Source of the DNA: Hydrotalea sandarakina
GTDB taxonomy: Bacteria; Bacteroidota; Bacteroidia; Chitinophagales; Chitinophagaceae
Direction: 5' to 3'
NCBI RefSeq assembly: GCF_003254115.1
Contig: NZ_QKZV01000003.1
Span: forward strand, 62,001 to 126,000
DNA length: 64,000 nucleotides
The notes under the pieces were generated by a model, which was given only the letters and a program-made list of their open reading frames with translations, searched no databases and had not been told where the DNA came from. A program made the position numbers and the translations under genes. This document shows positions 37,025 through 46,846 of this stretch, piece by piece; position 1 is the first letter of the stretch, and each line of letters starts with the position of its first letter.

Positions 37025-37148
37025 GAATTCAATGATATTTTTACTAGAAAAAAAGGCAATTTATACAATGCTTGCTGCAAATAAATGTTTTAGCCGTTAA
37101 TATGTTGGAAAAATTTAAAAAACACCCATCCATAAAACAAATAAAAAA

Positions 37149-37169
37149 GCCGGATTTTATCAATCCGGC
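37149..37169 (-). terminator. Rho-independent terminator of ssb
   Basis: GCCGGATT at 37149-37156 pairs with AATCCGGC at 37162-37169 (8 bp, 5-nt loop). On the minus strand a TTTTTT run follows. It sits 24 nt after the ssb stop. Confidence 0.85.
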
Positions 37170-37192
37170 CTATAAGCAGTTATTTCATGGCA

Positions 37193-37630
37193 TTAAAACG
37201 GTAAATCATCGGTAGGCTGCTCAGCACCTGCATCCGTCATCGAATCCATTGTAGCAGCATTAGAAGCATAAGCTGTTCCACCAGCATTGTTACCCCCACT
37301 TGCTCCTCCTTCGGATTTTGAACCTAATAACTGAATATTAGCAATACGCAATGATAGAGAGGCCCCTTGTCGCCCGTCTTGAGTAGTGTAAGTGCGCACA
37401 TCAGGCTGCCCTTCAGCATACACCTGTGTACCTTTTTTTAAATAAGGGGCAATAGCCGTTCTATCAGTCCAATAAGCACATTCCACCCAAACCGTACGTT
37501 CTTTTTGTGCACCCTGCGCATCTTTATATCGTTCGGTATGTGCTACTGAAAAATTAATGACTTTCCTACCATTCACATCATTCACCACAGCATCTTTACC
37601 AAGGTTGCCAATTACCTGAAGTTTAATCAT
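37193..37630 (-). CDS. ssb: Single-stranded DNA-binding protein
   Basis: 145 residues. OB-fold domain at 1-105 with MIKLQVIGNLGKDAVV and the WVECAYWTDRTA strand, then a flexible Gly/Ala/Ser-rich linker, and the acidic tip DDLPF that recruits repair and replication partners. Shorter than E. coli SSB (178) mainly in the linker. It may be the main SSB or a second paralogue; only one is seen here. Confidence 0.92.
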   Translation of the reverse strand: MIKLQVIGNLGKDAVVNDVNGRKVINFSVAHTERYKDAQGAQKERTVWVECAYWTDRTAIAPYLKKGTQVYAEGQPDVRTYTTQDGRQGASLSLRIANIQLLGSKSEGGASGGNNAGGTAYASNAATMDSMTDAGAEQPTDDLPF

Positions 37631-37800
37631 AACCCAAAATTTTGTCGTTATATAATGTAAAAAACATAAAATGGGAAATTAATGAAAAAAAATTAAGTCT
37701 GAAAAAAGTAATTGCAGGAAAATTTGTTCAACATATTTAGTCTTATACATAAACATAAAAAAAATGATATGTTTATTGAAAAAAGTTGTAGCTTTTAATC

Positions 37801-38253
37801 ATGAAGAAAAACATTCAGCAACAACAATACATAGTTAGCCATTTAAACGAATATGGACCGATAATTGAAGCCGAAATATACACAAATGAACAAATATTTT
37901 TATATAAAAAGAATCATAATAAACCCGTACATTTTAAAACAGTTCAACTGTTAATTGATACGGGGGCTAGCATTTCCGGTTTAGATAATTCCATTATAAA
38001 ATCGCTACAACTGCCCGAATACAGTGAATTAGCACAAGTTGAAGGTGCAGGCGGAAGAGTTCAACTTAAAAAATATCGGTGCCTGTTATATTTACCTGTT
38101 TTTTTACAAAAAGGTTTACCGTTAGATGTTTTGGAAGGAAATTTTAGTCGAGAACCCTATCAGGGAATTTTAGGAAGAGATGTATTGCAATATTGCCATT
38201 TTGAGTACCATGGTTATTCAGGAAAATTTGTTCTACGTACCGTAAACTTCTAA
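37801..38253 (+). CDS. Retropepsin-like aspartic protease family protein
   Basis: 150 residues. One aspartyl protease half: VQLLIDTGASISGLD with the catalytic D53-T-G, a flap-like stretch, and the second conserved turn ILGRDVLQYCHFEY, followed by GKFVL. Bacterial relatives work as dimers like retroviral proteases. No signal peptide or membrane segment, so probably cytosolic. No operon partners. Substrate unknown. Confidence 0.75.
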   Translation: MKKNIQQQQYIVSHLNEYGPIIEAEIYTNEQIFLYKKNHNKPVHFKTVQLLIDTGASISGLDNSIIKSLQLPEYSELAQVEGAGGRVQLKKYRCLLYLPVFLQKGLPLDVLEGNFSREPYQGILGRDVLQYCHFEYHGYSGKFVLRTVNF

Positions 38254-38424
38254 ATGGTGTGTTTCAAAAATTCACAAATAATAAAAAACAATTAATTGTC
38301 TGTTAAATTATGCAGTGCATTTTATTCAACAAATTTTACAATTAAACATTTAAGCCCGGCATAGCAACTAAAATACATATATACCACCAAAATTACAGGC
38401 AGCATCTAATCGAGTAACAATTTG

Positions 38425-38432
38425 TATCTTTG
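38425..38432 (+). promoter_or_regulatory. -7 promoter box of mnmA
   Basis: TATCTTTG, 24 nt before the mnmA ATG; fits TAnnTTTG. No TTG at exact -33 spacing. Confidence 0.5.
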
Positions 38433-38456
38433 CACGCTTAATGCATTGAATATTTT

Positions 38457-39560
38457 ATGAGCAGACACGGAAAAGTATTGGTGGCCATGAGCGGAGGAGT
38501 AGATAGTACTGTTACCGCTTTAATGCTGCATGAACAAGGATATGAAGTGGTAGGCATTACCATGAAAACATGGGACTATGCCAGCAGCGGCAGTAGCAGT
38601 AAAGAAACCGGCTGCTGTAATTTAGATTCTTTTAATGATGCCAGGCAAGCAGCAGTGCATCATGGATTCCCTCACTTCATTTTAGACATAAGAGAAGAAT
38701 TTGGCAGTTTTGTAGTTGAAAATTTTGTTGAAGAATACATTGCAGGACGTACGCCTAATCCATGTGTAATGTGTAATACACATATTAAATGGCGCGCTTT
38801 ATTAAAAAGAGCCAATGCTCTTAACTGCGACTTTATAGCTACCGGTCATTATGCTTCTATCTACCGACATAATAATCAACGGTATGTTATTTCAAAAGGT
38901 AAAGATGAAACCAAAGACCAGAGTTATGTATTATGGGGCTTGCAACAAGATTTATTAAGCAGAACCATTTTACCCTTAGGCAATTATCATAAAACAGAAA
39001 TCAGGCAAATGGCCCACGATTTTGGCTACCCCGAATTGGCCAAAAAAAGCGAAAGCTATGAAATATGCTTTGTACCTGATAATGATTATCGAGGATTTTT
39101 AAAAAACAAAGTAGCAGGATTAGAAGAAAGAGTAAGCGGCGGCTGGTTTGTTGATAAACATGGTAAAAAATTGGGGCAACATAAAGGTTATCCTTTTTAC
39201 ACTATTGGCCAACGGAAAGGCCTTGACATTGCTTTAGGTAAACCGGCTTTTGTTACTGCCATTCACCCTGAAACCAATACGGTTGTTTTGGGTGATGAAA
39301 AAGACCTGGAACAAAACAAAATGCTGGTTACCCGCCTTAATTTTATAAAATACGATGGCATTGAAGATGGAATGGAAGCAGTGACTAAAATTCGTTATAA
39401 AGATAAAGGCACCTTTAGCCATTTATTCAATCATGACCAAGGCATTGAAGTGCAATTTTTTGAACATGTTAAAGGCATTGCACCCGGGCAAAGTGCGGTG
39501 TTTTATGAAGGCAATGATGTAATTGGGGGCGGCACCATAATGCGCAGCCAATTGGATTAA
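38457..39560 (+). CDS. mnmA: tRNA-specific 2-thiouridylase MnmA
   Basis: 367 residues. Thiolates U34 of tRNA for Lys, Glu and Gln, using ATP and a persulfide relay. Seen: the PP-loop SGGVDSTV, the GCCNLDSFNDAR motif, the catalytic cysteines in NPCVMCN and SYEICFVPD, and a C-terminal IGQRKGLDIALGKPAFV barrel region. Complete. Single gene with its own promoter box. Confidence 0.96.
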   Translation: MSRHGKVLVAMSGGVDSTVTALMLHEQGYEVVGITMKTWDYASSGSSSKETGCCNLDSFNDARQAAVHHGFPHFILDIREEFGSFVVENFVEEYIAGRTPNPCVMCNTHIKWRALLKRANALNCDFIATGHYASIYRHNNQRYVISKGKDETKDQSYVLWGLQQDLLSRTILPLGNYHKTEIRQMAHDFGYPELAKKSESYEICFVPDNDYRGFLKNKVAGLEERVSGGWFVDKHGKKLGQHKGYPFYTIGQRKGLDIALGKPAFVTAIHPETNTVVLGDEKDLEQNKMLVTRLNFIKYDGIEDGMEAVTKIRYKDKGTFSHLFNHDQGIEVQFFEHVKGIAPGQSAVFYEGNDVIGGGTIMRSQLD

Positions 39561-39580
39561 AAGTATAATTGAAAAAGGAA

Positions 39581-40756
39581 TCAGTTTCGTTGCAATAAAG
39601 CGGCATACATGGTATCTGCCTGCATCTGATAACCTTCCATTAATTGTTGCTTCATCAATGACAATGGGAAATTTTTCAATATATACTGTACCATTTCTTC
39701 ATTTTCCTTTTTAAATACCGAACAGGTTATGTAAAGTAGAAAGCCTCCCGGTTTTAATTGTGGTATTACTTGTTGTACAATTTTTTGTTGCAACCGGGCA
39801 TATTCCTCTATTTGTTGTTCAGAAAAAAAATACAATTGCTCAGGTGTTCGGCTCCAGGTTCCACTTCCACTGCAGGGTACATCGGCTATAATTAAATCAT
39901 AATACCGATTTTTTAATGCTGGTGTTAATGGTTTTGAAACATCTGCTAAAAATAAATCATAGTCTTTAATACCGGCAACGGCAAATCTTTGCTGCAAATT
40001 GTGCAAAATGCTTTGCCTTATATCGCTTACTGTTAATTGAATTGCATTCAACGTATCTTTTACTAAAATTGATTTTCCACCACTGGCTGCACAGCAATCC
40101 CAAACTGCCAATGATTTTGAATCATGGGGAATGCATTGTAATAACTCCCCTACTCTTTGTGAGCTGTAATCTTGAATGACACAATTTTTATTAAGGGGCA
40201 ATATATTTTCAATTTTCATGCCTTGTTCTAATGCAATACAAGTTTTATTTAACTGGGTGTAAGTTACTTTTTGTTGTTGCAGTATGGCTATAATTTCATT
40301 TTCTTTTCCGGGCCTTATGCGAAGAAAAACTTTCGGTTGAAGTAGAAAAGCAGCGGAAAAATCAGTTGAATGAATATTCTCAGACAATGCACTTTGAAGA
40401 GGAAAAATTGCAGTGTATTGTAGGTTTGGAAAAGCTGTTTGCAAAATTTTCCAACGTTTTGCAAGCGTATCATATTCTTGCTGCAGCCAGTTTTCGGGAA
40501 AAACAATTTGCCATTCCTGTTCGTGCCCCCACAACAAAAACAAAGCAACTTTTAATCGCATTGCGTTATTCAATTCCTGCAAAGCCTTACCCAACCGATA
40601 ATAAGCATAACAAGCTTTTGTAATCATTTTTCTATCGCTGCTGCCATGCTTTTTATGCAGTGCAAAGTATTGTTTTAAAAAATGCGCTAAAGGCATCTCA
40701 CCATGATAAGCATTAATGATATTGAGTGCGGTATTAAAATATGATTGATAGCGCAT
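39581..40756 (-). CDS. RsmB/NOP family rRNA m5C methyltransferase
   Basis: 391 residues. SAM-dependent RNA (cytosine-5) methyltransferase. Seen: the SAM site VWDCCAASGGKSI, the first catalytic-type cysteine in ADVPCSGSGTWSRTPEQ, and the second in YITCSVFKKENEE (the nucleophile/base pair of the family). The N-terminal part (1-120) is helical, as in RsmB. The likely target is 16S rRNA, but tRNA members exist. It starts 37 nt after the sucB terminator on the same strand. Confidence 0.87.
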   Translation of the reverse strand: MRYQSYFNTALNIINAYHGEMPLAHFLKQYFALHKKHGSSDRKMITKACYAYYRLGKALQELNNAMRLKVALFLLWGHEQEWQIVFPENWLQQEYDTLAKRWKILQTAFPNLQYTAIFPLQSALSENIHSTDFSAAFLLQPKVFLRIRPGKENEIIAILQQQKVTYTQLNKTCIALEQGMKIENILPLNKNCVIQDYSSQRVGELLQCIPHDSKSLAVWDCCAASGGKSILVKDTLNAIQLTVSDIRQSILHNLQQRFAVAGIKDYDLFLADVSKPLTPALKNRYYDLIIADVPCSGSGTWSRTPEQLYFFSEQQIEEYARLQQKIVQQVIPQLKPGGFLLYITCSVFKKENEEMVQYILKNFPLSLMKQQLMEGYQMQADTMYAALLQRN

Positions 40757-40792
40757 GAATGAAAAAAAGAATGATTATTGAACATAAAAATA

Positions 40793-40816
40793 GCCGATTG
40801 AATGTAATCAATCGGC
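40793..40816 (-). terminator. Rho-independent terminator of sucB
   Basis: GCCGATTGA at 40793-40801 pairs with TCAATCGGC at 40808-40816 (9 bp, 6-nt loop). On the minus strand it is followed by a TATTTTTA run. It separates sucAB from the RsmB-like gene. Confidence 0.82.
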
Positions 40817-40840
40817 CAAAAAAAGTTTTGTACTTTAATT

Positions 40841-42079
40841 TTATAATTCCAACAAAGTCTTAACCGGATCTTTTCCAAATAGCAGTAATTCCGGATTTTC
40901 TAATAACTCTTTTATACGCACTAAAAAGCTCACGCTTTCTCTTCCATCAATAACACGGTGGTCGTAACTCAGCGCTAAGTACATCATAGGGCGAATTTCC
41001 ACTTTGCCATTAATAGCCATTGGCCGCTCTTGTATTTTGTGCATACCCAAAATAGCACTCTGTGGAATATTAATAATAGGTGTGCTCATTAAGCTGCCAA
41101 ATACACCACCGTTAGTAATGGTAAAGGTACCACCCTGCAATTCTTCAGCAGTTAATTTGCTATCGCGGGCTTTTGCAGCAAGCTCAACCACCTTCTTTTC
41201 AATATCCGCCATACTTAGGCTTTCCACATTTCTAATAACAGGAACAGTAAGGCCACGAGGTGTACTAACAGCTATGCTAATATCAGCATAATCATGATAA
41301 ACTAATTCATCACCATCAATAAAAGCATTTACTGCCGGCCATTCACTCAATGCAATGGCAGAAGCTTTAGCAAAGAAACTCATAAAGCCCAGGTTCACAC
41401 CATGCGCTTCTTTGAATTTATCTTTATGTATTTTTCTAATATCTAAGATGCGAGTCATATCCACCTCATTAAAGGTGGTAAGCATGGCAGTTGTGTTTTT
41501 GGCTTCAACCAAGCGTTTACTAATGGTTTTGCGCAGGTTGCTCATTTTTTCTTTGCGCACATTACGCGAAAACAATTCAGCACCTGAAAAAGCTTTTTTA
41601 CCGGGATTAGCCAATGCATCCAACACATCGTGTTTAACTATTTTACCACCAAAACCGGAAGGGGTAATTTGAGCGGGATTAATATTTTTATCGGCAATAA
41701 TTGCGCTGGCAACGGGGGTGGCCTTTATGTTGTTAGGCACTGCAGTTACCGGCGATTGTGCAGGTGCAGCGGCAGTATCAGCAGATTTTTTTTCTGCCAC
41801 CGGTGTTTCTTTTACTGAAGGCGCAGGTGTACCGGCAGGCTTTTCGGCAGTATCATCAATTTGTGCTAAAACTGCACCAATTAAAATTGTATCACCTTCA
41901 TTCGCCATGGTTTTTAAAATGCCGGCTTTTTCTGCATTCACCTCAAATGTTGCTTTTTCACTTTCTAATTCAGCAATTACTTCATCTCGTTCAACATAGG
42001 TGCCATCTTTTTTAACCCATTTCAGTAAAGTAACTTCACTGATTGACTCTCCTACGGTTGGTACTTTAATATCTATCAT
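40841..42079 (-). CDS. sucB: Dihydrolipoyllysine succinyltransferase, E2 of 2-oxoglutarate dehydrogenase
   Basis: 412 residues. E2 core of the 2-oxoglutarate dehydrogenase complex of the TCA cycle. Lipoyl domain 1-78 with the lipoylated Lys42 in [11 protein letters not shown]; an Ala/Pro/Thr-rich linker; the E1/E3-binding domain about 140-170 ([16 protein letters not shown]); and the catalytic acyltransferase domain ending with [13 protein letters not shown] (His and Asp). One lipoyl domain as in E. coli SucB. 94 nt after sucA on the same strand. Confidence 0.95.
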   Translation of the reverse strand: MIDIKVPTVGESISEVTLLKWVKKDGTYVERDEVIAELESEKATFEVNAEKAGILKTMANEGDTILIGAVLAQIDDTAEKPAGTPAPSVKETPVAEKKSADTAAAPAQSPVTAVPNNIKATPVASAIIADKNINPAQITPSGFGGKIVKHDVLDALANPGKKAFSGAELFSRNVRKEKMSNLRKTISKRLVEAKNTTAMLTTFNEVDMTRILDIRKIHKDKFKEAHGVNLGFMSFFAKASAIALSEWPAVNAFIDGDELVYHDYADISIAVSTPRGLTVPVIRNVESLSMADIEKKVVELAAKARDSKLTAEELQGGTFTITNGGVFGSLMSTPIINIPQSAILGMHKIQERPMAINGKVEIRPMMYLALSYDHRVIDGRESVSFLVRIKELLENPELLLFGKDPVKTLLEL

Positions 42080-42173
42080 AAAATAAACTTAATGTGTTTT
42101 GTTATCGGCTTTATTACTTGTTGCAGCATTTGTTGCGTCGCACACTTGTACGTTTTGTTCTATGTGCATCAGC

Positions 42174-44918
42174 TTAAATACTAAAAGCGGTATTAATAAT
42201 TTCAGCTTGTTCCTGTGCATGAATTTTAGAATAGCCCGTAGCTGTGGCTGCGCTGGCATTTCTACTAATAATACCAAAATTAAGTTGTGTTAAATTCATT
42301 TTCAGGAATGTGGCGGCGCCCATATTTAAAGGTTCCTCCTGCACCCAAAACCAAGTAGCTTTATTGTATTTTTTCTGCAATGCTTCAATTTGACGATAAG
42401 GTATCGGATAAATTTGTTCTAACCTTACAATTGCTACATTGTTAACATTTTCTTTCTTTTGCCTTTCCGCCAACTCGTAATAAATTTTACCGGAACAGAA
42501 AAGCACTTTTTTAACGTTTTCAGGCTCAGTAATTGATGGGTCATCGATTACTTCTTTAAACCCACCAACAGTAAATTCTGAAACATGTGAGTAGGTTCCG
42601 GGATACCGCAAATAAGCTTTGGGTGAGAAATTAATTAATGGTTTTCTGAAAGGAAATGCCAATTGCCTGCGCAATACGTGGAAGAAGTTAGCAGCAGTAG
42701 TAATGTTGGTAACAATCATATTCAATTCTGCACACATTTGCAAATAGCGTTCCATGCGAGCACTACTGTGTTCCGGCCCCTGCCCTTCATAACCGTGTGG
42801 CAGTAACATTACTAAGCCGTTCATTCTATTCCATTTTTGTTCACCACCCGCAATAAACTGGTCAATCATGGTTTGTGCACCATTGCTAAAGTCGCCAAAC
42901 TGTGCTTCCCAAATTACCAGAGCATCCGGATTGGCTAAAGCATAACCGTATTCAAAGCCTAAAACGCCATATTCGCTAAGCAATGAATTATAGATGCGGA
43001 ATTTTTCTTGATGTTCTTGTAAGTGCTTTAAACGATTGTAACCTTTATTGGTTTCTTCATCGCGTAAAACTGCATGACGGTGTGAGAAAGTACCCCTTTT
43101 CACATCCTGGCCACTCATGCGCACTATTTTGTTTTCAACTATTATACTGGCATAAGCCAATAATTCGGCTGTTGCCCAATCAATTTTATCTTCTGTTTCC
43201 AGTAATTTAATTTTTTCCTGCAACAGTTTTTCAACCTTTTTCAAAGGTTTAAAATCGTCGGGCCAGCTCATAATGCCCTTGAACAGCCTACGTACTTCTT
43301 CTTCAGCAATACCGGTTTCAGGTGATTGAATAAAATCATCGGGCGTTGCTTTACGCAAACTTTTCCAAGCTAGTTCCGGAGGTTGATAGGTATAAGGAAG
43401 CGGCTTTTGCTTTACTTCATCTAAACGTTCTTGCAAATCGTTCCAGAACTTTTTCTCCATTTCTTTAGCCAATTCCTGAGCTTCAGTATCGCCGTGTTCC
43501 ATTAAATATTTCACGTAAACTTCACGTGGATTGGGATGCTGATCAATTAACTTGTACAGTTGCGGTTGGGTATATTTAGGATCATCGCCTTCATTATGAC
43601 CATGGCGACGATAGCAAACCATATCAATAAAAATGTCAGAATTAAATTCCTGACGGTAACGAGTTGCAATTTCTACACATTTTACTACTGCTTCTGCATC
43701 GTCACCATTTACATGTAATACCGGTGCTTGTACCATGGCAGCTACTGAGGTAGAATAGTCAGCACTTCTTGCATCATCAAAATCAGTTGTAAATCCAATT
43801 TGATTATTGATAACAAAATGTAAAGTACCGCCAGTGTAATAGCCCTTCAAATTGCTCATTTGCAATACTTCGTAAATAATTCCTTGTCCGGCTACAGAAG
43901 CATCCCCATGAATTAAGATAGGCAAAATTTTATCGTAATCACTTTTATATAATACATCTGCTTTCGCTCTTGAAAATCCTACTACAACGGGATCAACGGC
44001 TTCCAGGTGCGAGGGGTTAGGCATTAATTTCAGGTGAATGGTTTTATTATCAAAGGTTGTTACTTCACTACCAAAACCCAAATGGTATTTAACATCACCA
44101 CTACCCATGGTTTGATCCACTTTTGCTGTGCCTTCAAACTCGCTAAAAATTTGCTCATAAGTTTTACCCATAATATTGGCTAACACATTTAGCCTGCCTC
44201 TGTGGGCCATTCCTATTACAACTTCCTGCACATCATTATTGGCAGCAGTATTTATAATAGCATCAAGTGCAGCAATAGTAGTTTCACCGCCTTCCAATGA
44301 AAAGCGCTTCTGACCAACGTATTTAGTGTGTAAAAACTTCTCGAAAATAACTCCCTGATTCAGTTTTTCTAAAATTCGCCTTTTTTGGTTAAGCGGAATG
44401 GGTTCAAAAAACTGTTTTTCAATGGCATTATATAACCAATTCACTTTATTTTGATCGCTAATGTATTTGAATTCAATGCCTACATGTCCTGCATAACATT
44501 TTTGCAAATGCTGTAAAATGTTACGAAGCGTAGTGGCACCTAATCCAATTAAATTACCAACCTGAAAGGTTTGGTCTAAATCAGCTTCCGTTAAATGATA
44601 AAATTCAAGGTTTAAATTAGCCCCACGATCCTTACGTGGCCTAATTGGATTGGTATTAGCTATTAAATGACCCTTATTTCGGTATCCTAAAATTAGCCGA
44701 TATACGTTTACTTCTTTTAACCAATCAATATTACCGGGCACAGTGGCAGCTGAAGCAGAAGTGCTAATACTACCATTTGAGTTAGCTACGGCAAAATCAA
44801 AACCTTCAAAAAACTTTCTTAAATCCGGATCAATATTTTCAGGGTTTTTAACAAATTCCTGATATAAACTTTCAATGTATGCCGGATGCGAATTGGTGAT
44901 GTATGAAAAATCCTTCAT
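42174..44918 (-). CDS. sucA: 2-oxoglutarate dehydrogenase E1 component
   Basis: 914 residues, full length. Thiamine-diphosphate-dependent decarboxylase of the TCA-cycle complex. N-terminal ITNSHPAYIESLYQEFVKNP, the central GMAHRGRLNVLANI with catalytic histidine, the TPP-binding GDASVAGQGIIYEVLQM, CYRRHGHNEGDDP, and the transketolase-like half with QFGDFSNGAQTMIDQFI and LLPHGYEGQGPEHSSAR. Co-transcribed with sucB. The E3 gene is elsewhere. Confidence 0.97.
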   Translation of the reverse strand: MKDFSYITNSHPAYIESLYQEFVKNPENIDPDLRKFFEGFDFAVANSNGSISTSASAATVPGNIDWLKEVNVYRLILGYRNKGHLIANTNPIRPRKDRGANLNLEFYHLTEADLDQTFQVGNLIGLGATTLRNILQHLQKCYAGHVGIEFKYISDQNKVNWLYNAIEKQFFEPIPLNQKRRILEKLNQGVIFEKFLHTKYVGQKRFSLEGGETTIAALDAIINTAANNDVQEVVIGMAHRGRLNVLANIMGKTYEQIFSEFEGTAKVDQTMGSGDVKYHLGFGSEVTTFDNKTIHLKLMPNPSHLEAVDPVVVGFSRAKADVLYKSDYDKILPILIHGDASVAGQGIIYEVLQMSNLKGYYTGGTLHFVINNQIGFTTDFDDARSADYSTSVAAMVQAPVLHVNGDDAEAVVKCVEIATRYRQEFNSDIFIDMVCYRRHGHNEGDDPKYTQPQLYKLIDQHPNPREVYVKYLMEHGDTEAQELAKEMEKKFWNDLQERLDEVKQKPLPYTYQPPELAWKSLRKATPDDFIQSPETGIAEEEVRRLFKGIMSWPDDFKPLKKVEKLLQEKIKLLETEDKIDWATAELLAYASIIVENKIVRMSGQDVKRGTFSHRHAVLRDEETNKGYNRLKHLQEHQEKFRIYNSLLSEYGVLGFEYGYALANPDALVIWEAQFGDFSNGAQTMIDQFIAGGEQKWNRMNGLVMLLPHGYEGQGPEHSSARMERYLQMCAELNMIVTNITTAANFFHVLRRQLAFPFRKPLINFSPKAYLRYPGTYSHVSEFTVGGFKEVIDDPSITEPENVKKVLFCSGKIYYELAERQKKENVNNVAIVRLEQIYPIPYRQIEALQKKYNKATWFWVQEEPLNMGAATFLKMNLTQLNFGIISRNASAATATGYSKIHAQEQAEIINTAFSI

Positions 44919-45088
44919 TTTGTGCGAGATTGAGCTTGCAATTTAATGGTGTGCAAATATCGTACATTGCAATAAGAAAACGACCGAATTATTGAATAGT
45001 TTTATAGATAATTTAAGTACAGGACCAAAGAATTAATGTGAAAAAAATAATTTTTGAATTTTAATTTTTAATTTTCCCTGAATGCCCT

Positions 45089-45096
45089 TACCTTTG
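45089..45096 (+). promoter_or_regulatory. -7 promoter box of rpsT
   Basis: TACCTTTG, 22 nt before the rpsT ATG. Fits TAnnTTTG; AT-rich upstream sequence could act as an UP element. Confidence 0.5.
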
Positions 45097-45118
45097 CCGT
45101 CCTTAAAAAAAGGTCACA

Positions 45119-45376
45119 ATGGCAAATCATAAAGCTACTAAAAAAGATACCAGGCAAGCAGCCAAACGCAGAGAAAGAAACAAGTATTACGGTAAAACTA
45201 CTCGTAATGCTATTCGTGGTTTAAAAGCTACAACTACTGAAAGTGAGTATAAAGATAAATTACCTGAGGTAATTTCTATGATTGATAAATTAGCTAAGCG
45301 TGGTGTTATACACAAAAACAAAGCTGCCAATTTAAAAAGTAAATTAGCTAAGAAAAAAGCAGCAGCCACTGCTTAA
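45119..45376 (+). CDS. rpsT: 30S ribosomal protein S20
   Basis: 85 residues, very basic. S20 binds 16S rRNA helices 9 and 44 early in 30S assembly. Seen: the N-terminal MANHKATKKDTRQAAKRRERN, the central YYGKTTRNAIRGL, and the closing GVIHKNKAANLKSKLAKK. Three-helix bundle, usual length. Single gene with a promoter box and a terminator. Confidence 0.97.
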   Translation: MANHKATKKDTRQAAKRRERNKYYGKTTRNAIRGLKATTTESEYKDKLPEVISMIDKLAKRGVIHKNKAANLKSKLAKKKAAATA

Positions 45377-45428
45377 TTCCATTTTGCCTTGTTTGTAAAA
45401 TGATATAATTTTTTGAATAACAAAATAT

Positions 45429-45457
45429 AGCCTCCTTTTTGGGGGCTTTATTTTTTT
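45429..45457 (+). terminator. Terminator of rpsT
   Basis: AGCCTCC at 45429-45435 pairs with GGGGGCT at 45441-45447 (one G-T pair), then TTATTTTTTT. It lies 52 nt after rpsT and may also stop the converging sensor kinase transcript. Confidence 0.8.
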
Positions 45458-45468
45458 GGGTAACTCAT

Positions 45469-46833
45469 TCAATTTTTGGGTAAAACAATCGTAAAACAAT
45501 TCAAGTTGTTGTTAATTGCTTCGTATGTTAATTGGCCTTTATGCAGTTGCAATATTCTATGTACGATTGATAAGCCTAATCCGTAGCCTTTTACTTTTTG
45601 AACATTTGCTCCCCTAAAAAAGGGTACTATCAATTTATTTGCCTCTTCACTACTTAATACTGTACCCGTATTTTCAAACTTAATTTTCATATTTTGTTTT
45701 TCGGGTACCAAGGTAATTTGCACCTTTTTATCGGTTGAATAATTAATGGCATTTTTAATAAGGTTAATAATGGCCACTTTTAGCAAGCCTTCATTTCCTT
45801 TAATTAAAATTTCTTTTTCATCATCAGGCAAAGAAGAAAATTGAAACATAATGGATGCTTCCGGAATCATTTTTTGAACAGTGGCCATGCTCTCATAAAT
45901 AACTTCATCTGCTCTAATGGCCGGCCATTCTTTTTGCTCAGCCATTTTTTCATATTGAGCTAACAACAGCAAAGAATTGGTTAGTTCAATAATATTCAGT
46001 TCATCTTCTTTTAACGATTGCAGAACCTGTTTATATTCTTGCTCAGTAAGTTTTTTATTCAGGGCTGACTCAGTTTGCGATAACATACTGGCTAAAGGTG
46101 TTCTTAGTTCATGTGAGGCATGGTGTACAAAGCTTTTTTGATTTTCAAAAGCAGTATTCAATCGGCTTAGCATTTCGTTGAAGTTCTGCGATATTTGCCA
46201 TAACTCATCATGTGTTTTCCTTTCGGGTAAACGTTTATTTAAGTTTTGCTCAGTTGTATATTTCATTTGTACACTTAACAACCGTAGTGGCTTCAGTGCA
46301 CCATTTACAAATAAAAATGAAAAGAAGGCGGTTAATAATAAACCCCCAAGAAATACAATGGTAAGTATTATTCGTAAGTCCGTTAATTTGTTCATGCCTA
46401 CCAAATCAACACCCGATGCAATAATATAGTGTTTTGTTTGGGGCATATACATAGCAACAAACTGACGTTGATTTTCCTGATAATGATGTTCCCCCACTTT
46501 TTTAATATGGGCAAGAAATGAAGTGGTAAAATGATAATTAACTGTGTCCGGTATTTTATCGATGATTTTACCGGAAGAATCCAATAAAAACAAAGCTTCA
46601 TCCCACAAAATGGTTTCGTGCAGCATTTGCAATTTTTGGGTGGGAATACGATTCTTTACAGTAGAAATTTGGGTTTCGTAGTCATAAAACTCCAACCCTT
46701 CACTTTTCACTAAATCGTAAAAGTCGGCCTGCCTATAGCTATAGTACAAAAAATAAATGGTTAATGAAGAAATGAGTAATACGATTGCCACAAAAATGGT
46801 AAAAAGCAGGGCAAAGCGCAATCGTAAACTCAT
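45469..46833 (-). CDS. Sensor histidine kinase
   Basis: 454 residues. Two transmembrane helices (about 8-30 and 155-177) frame a roughly 125-residue periplasmic sensor, then HAMP (ALKPLRLLSVQM region), HisKA with phospho-acceptor His241 in HASHELRTPLASM, and HATPase with the N box NLIKNAINYS and the G2 box GYGLGLSIV. Resembles the CusS/BaeS class. It follows the response regulator gene by 13 nt. Signal unknown; the lipoprotein gene upstream is a conceivable target. Confidence 0.92.
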   Translation of the reverse strand: MSLRLRFALLFTIFVAIVLLISSLTIYFLYYSYRQADFYDLVKSEGLEFYDYETQISTVKNRIPTQKLQMLHETILWDEALFLLDSSGKIIDKIPDTVNYHFTTSFLAHIKKVGEHHYQENQRQFVAMYMPQTKHYIIASGVDLVGMNKLTDLRIILTIVFLGGLLLTAFFSFLFVNGALKPLRLLSVQMKYTTEQNLNKRLPERKTHDELWQISQNFNEMLSRLNTAFENQKSFVHHASHELRTPLASMLSQTESALNKKLTEQEYKQVLQSLKEDELNIIELTNSLLLLAQYEKMAEQKEWPAIRADEVIYESMATVQKMIPEASIMFQFSSLPDDEKEILIKGNEGLLKVAIINLIKNAINYSTDKKVQITLVPEKQNMKIKFENTGTVLSSEEANKLIVPFFRGANVQKVKGYGLGLSIVHRILQLHKGQLTYEAINNNLNCFTIVLPKN

Positions 46834-46846
46834 AAATGCTTGGGCA

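Noticed and set aside
41355-41999. Long open frames on the plus strand opposite sucB
   Set aside because: They lie fully antisense to a well-conserved gene and have no recognisable motif or promoter box; they reflect codon bias on the coding strand.
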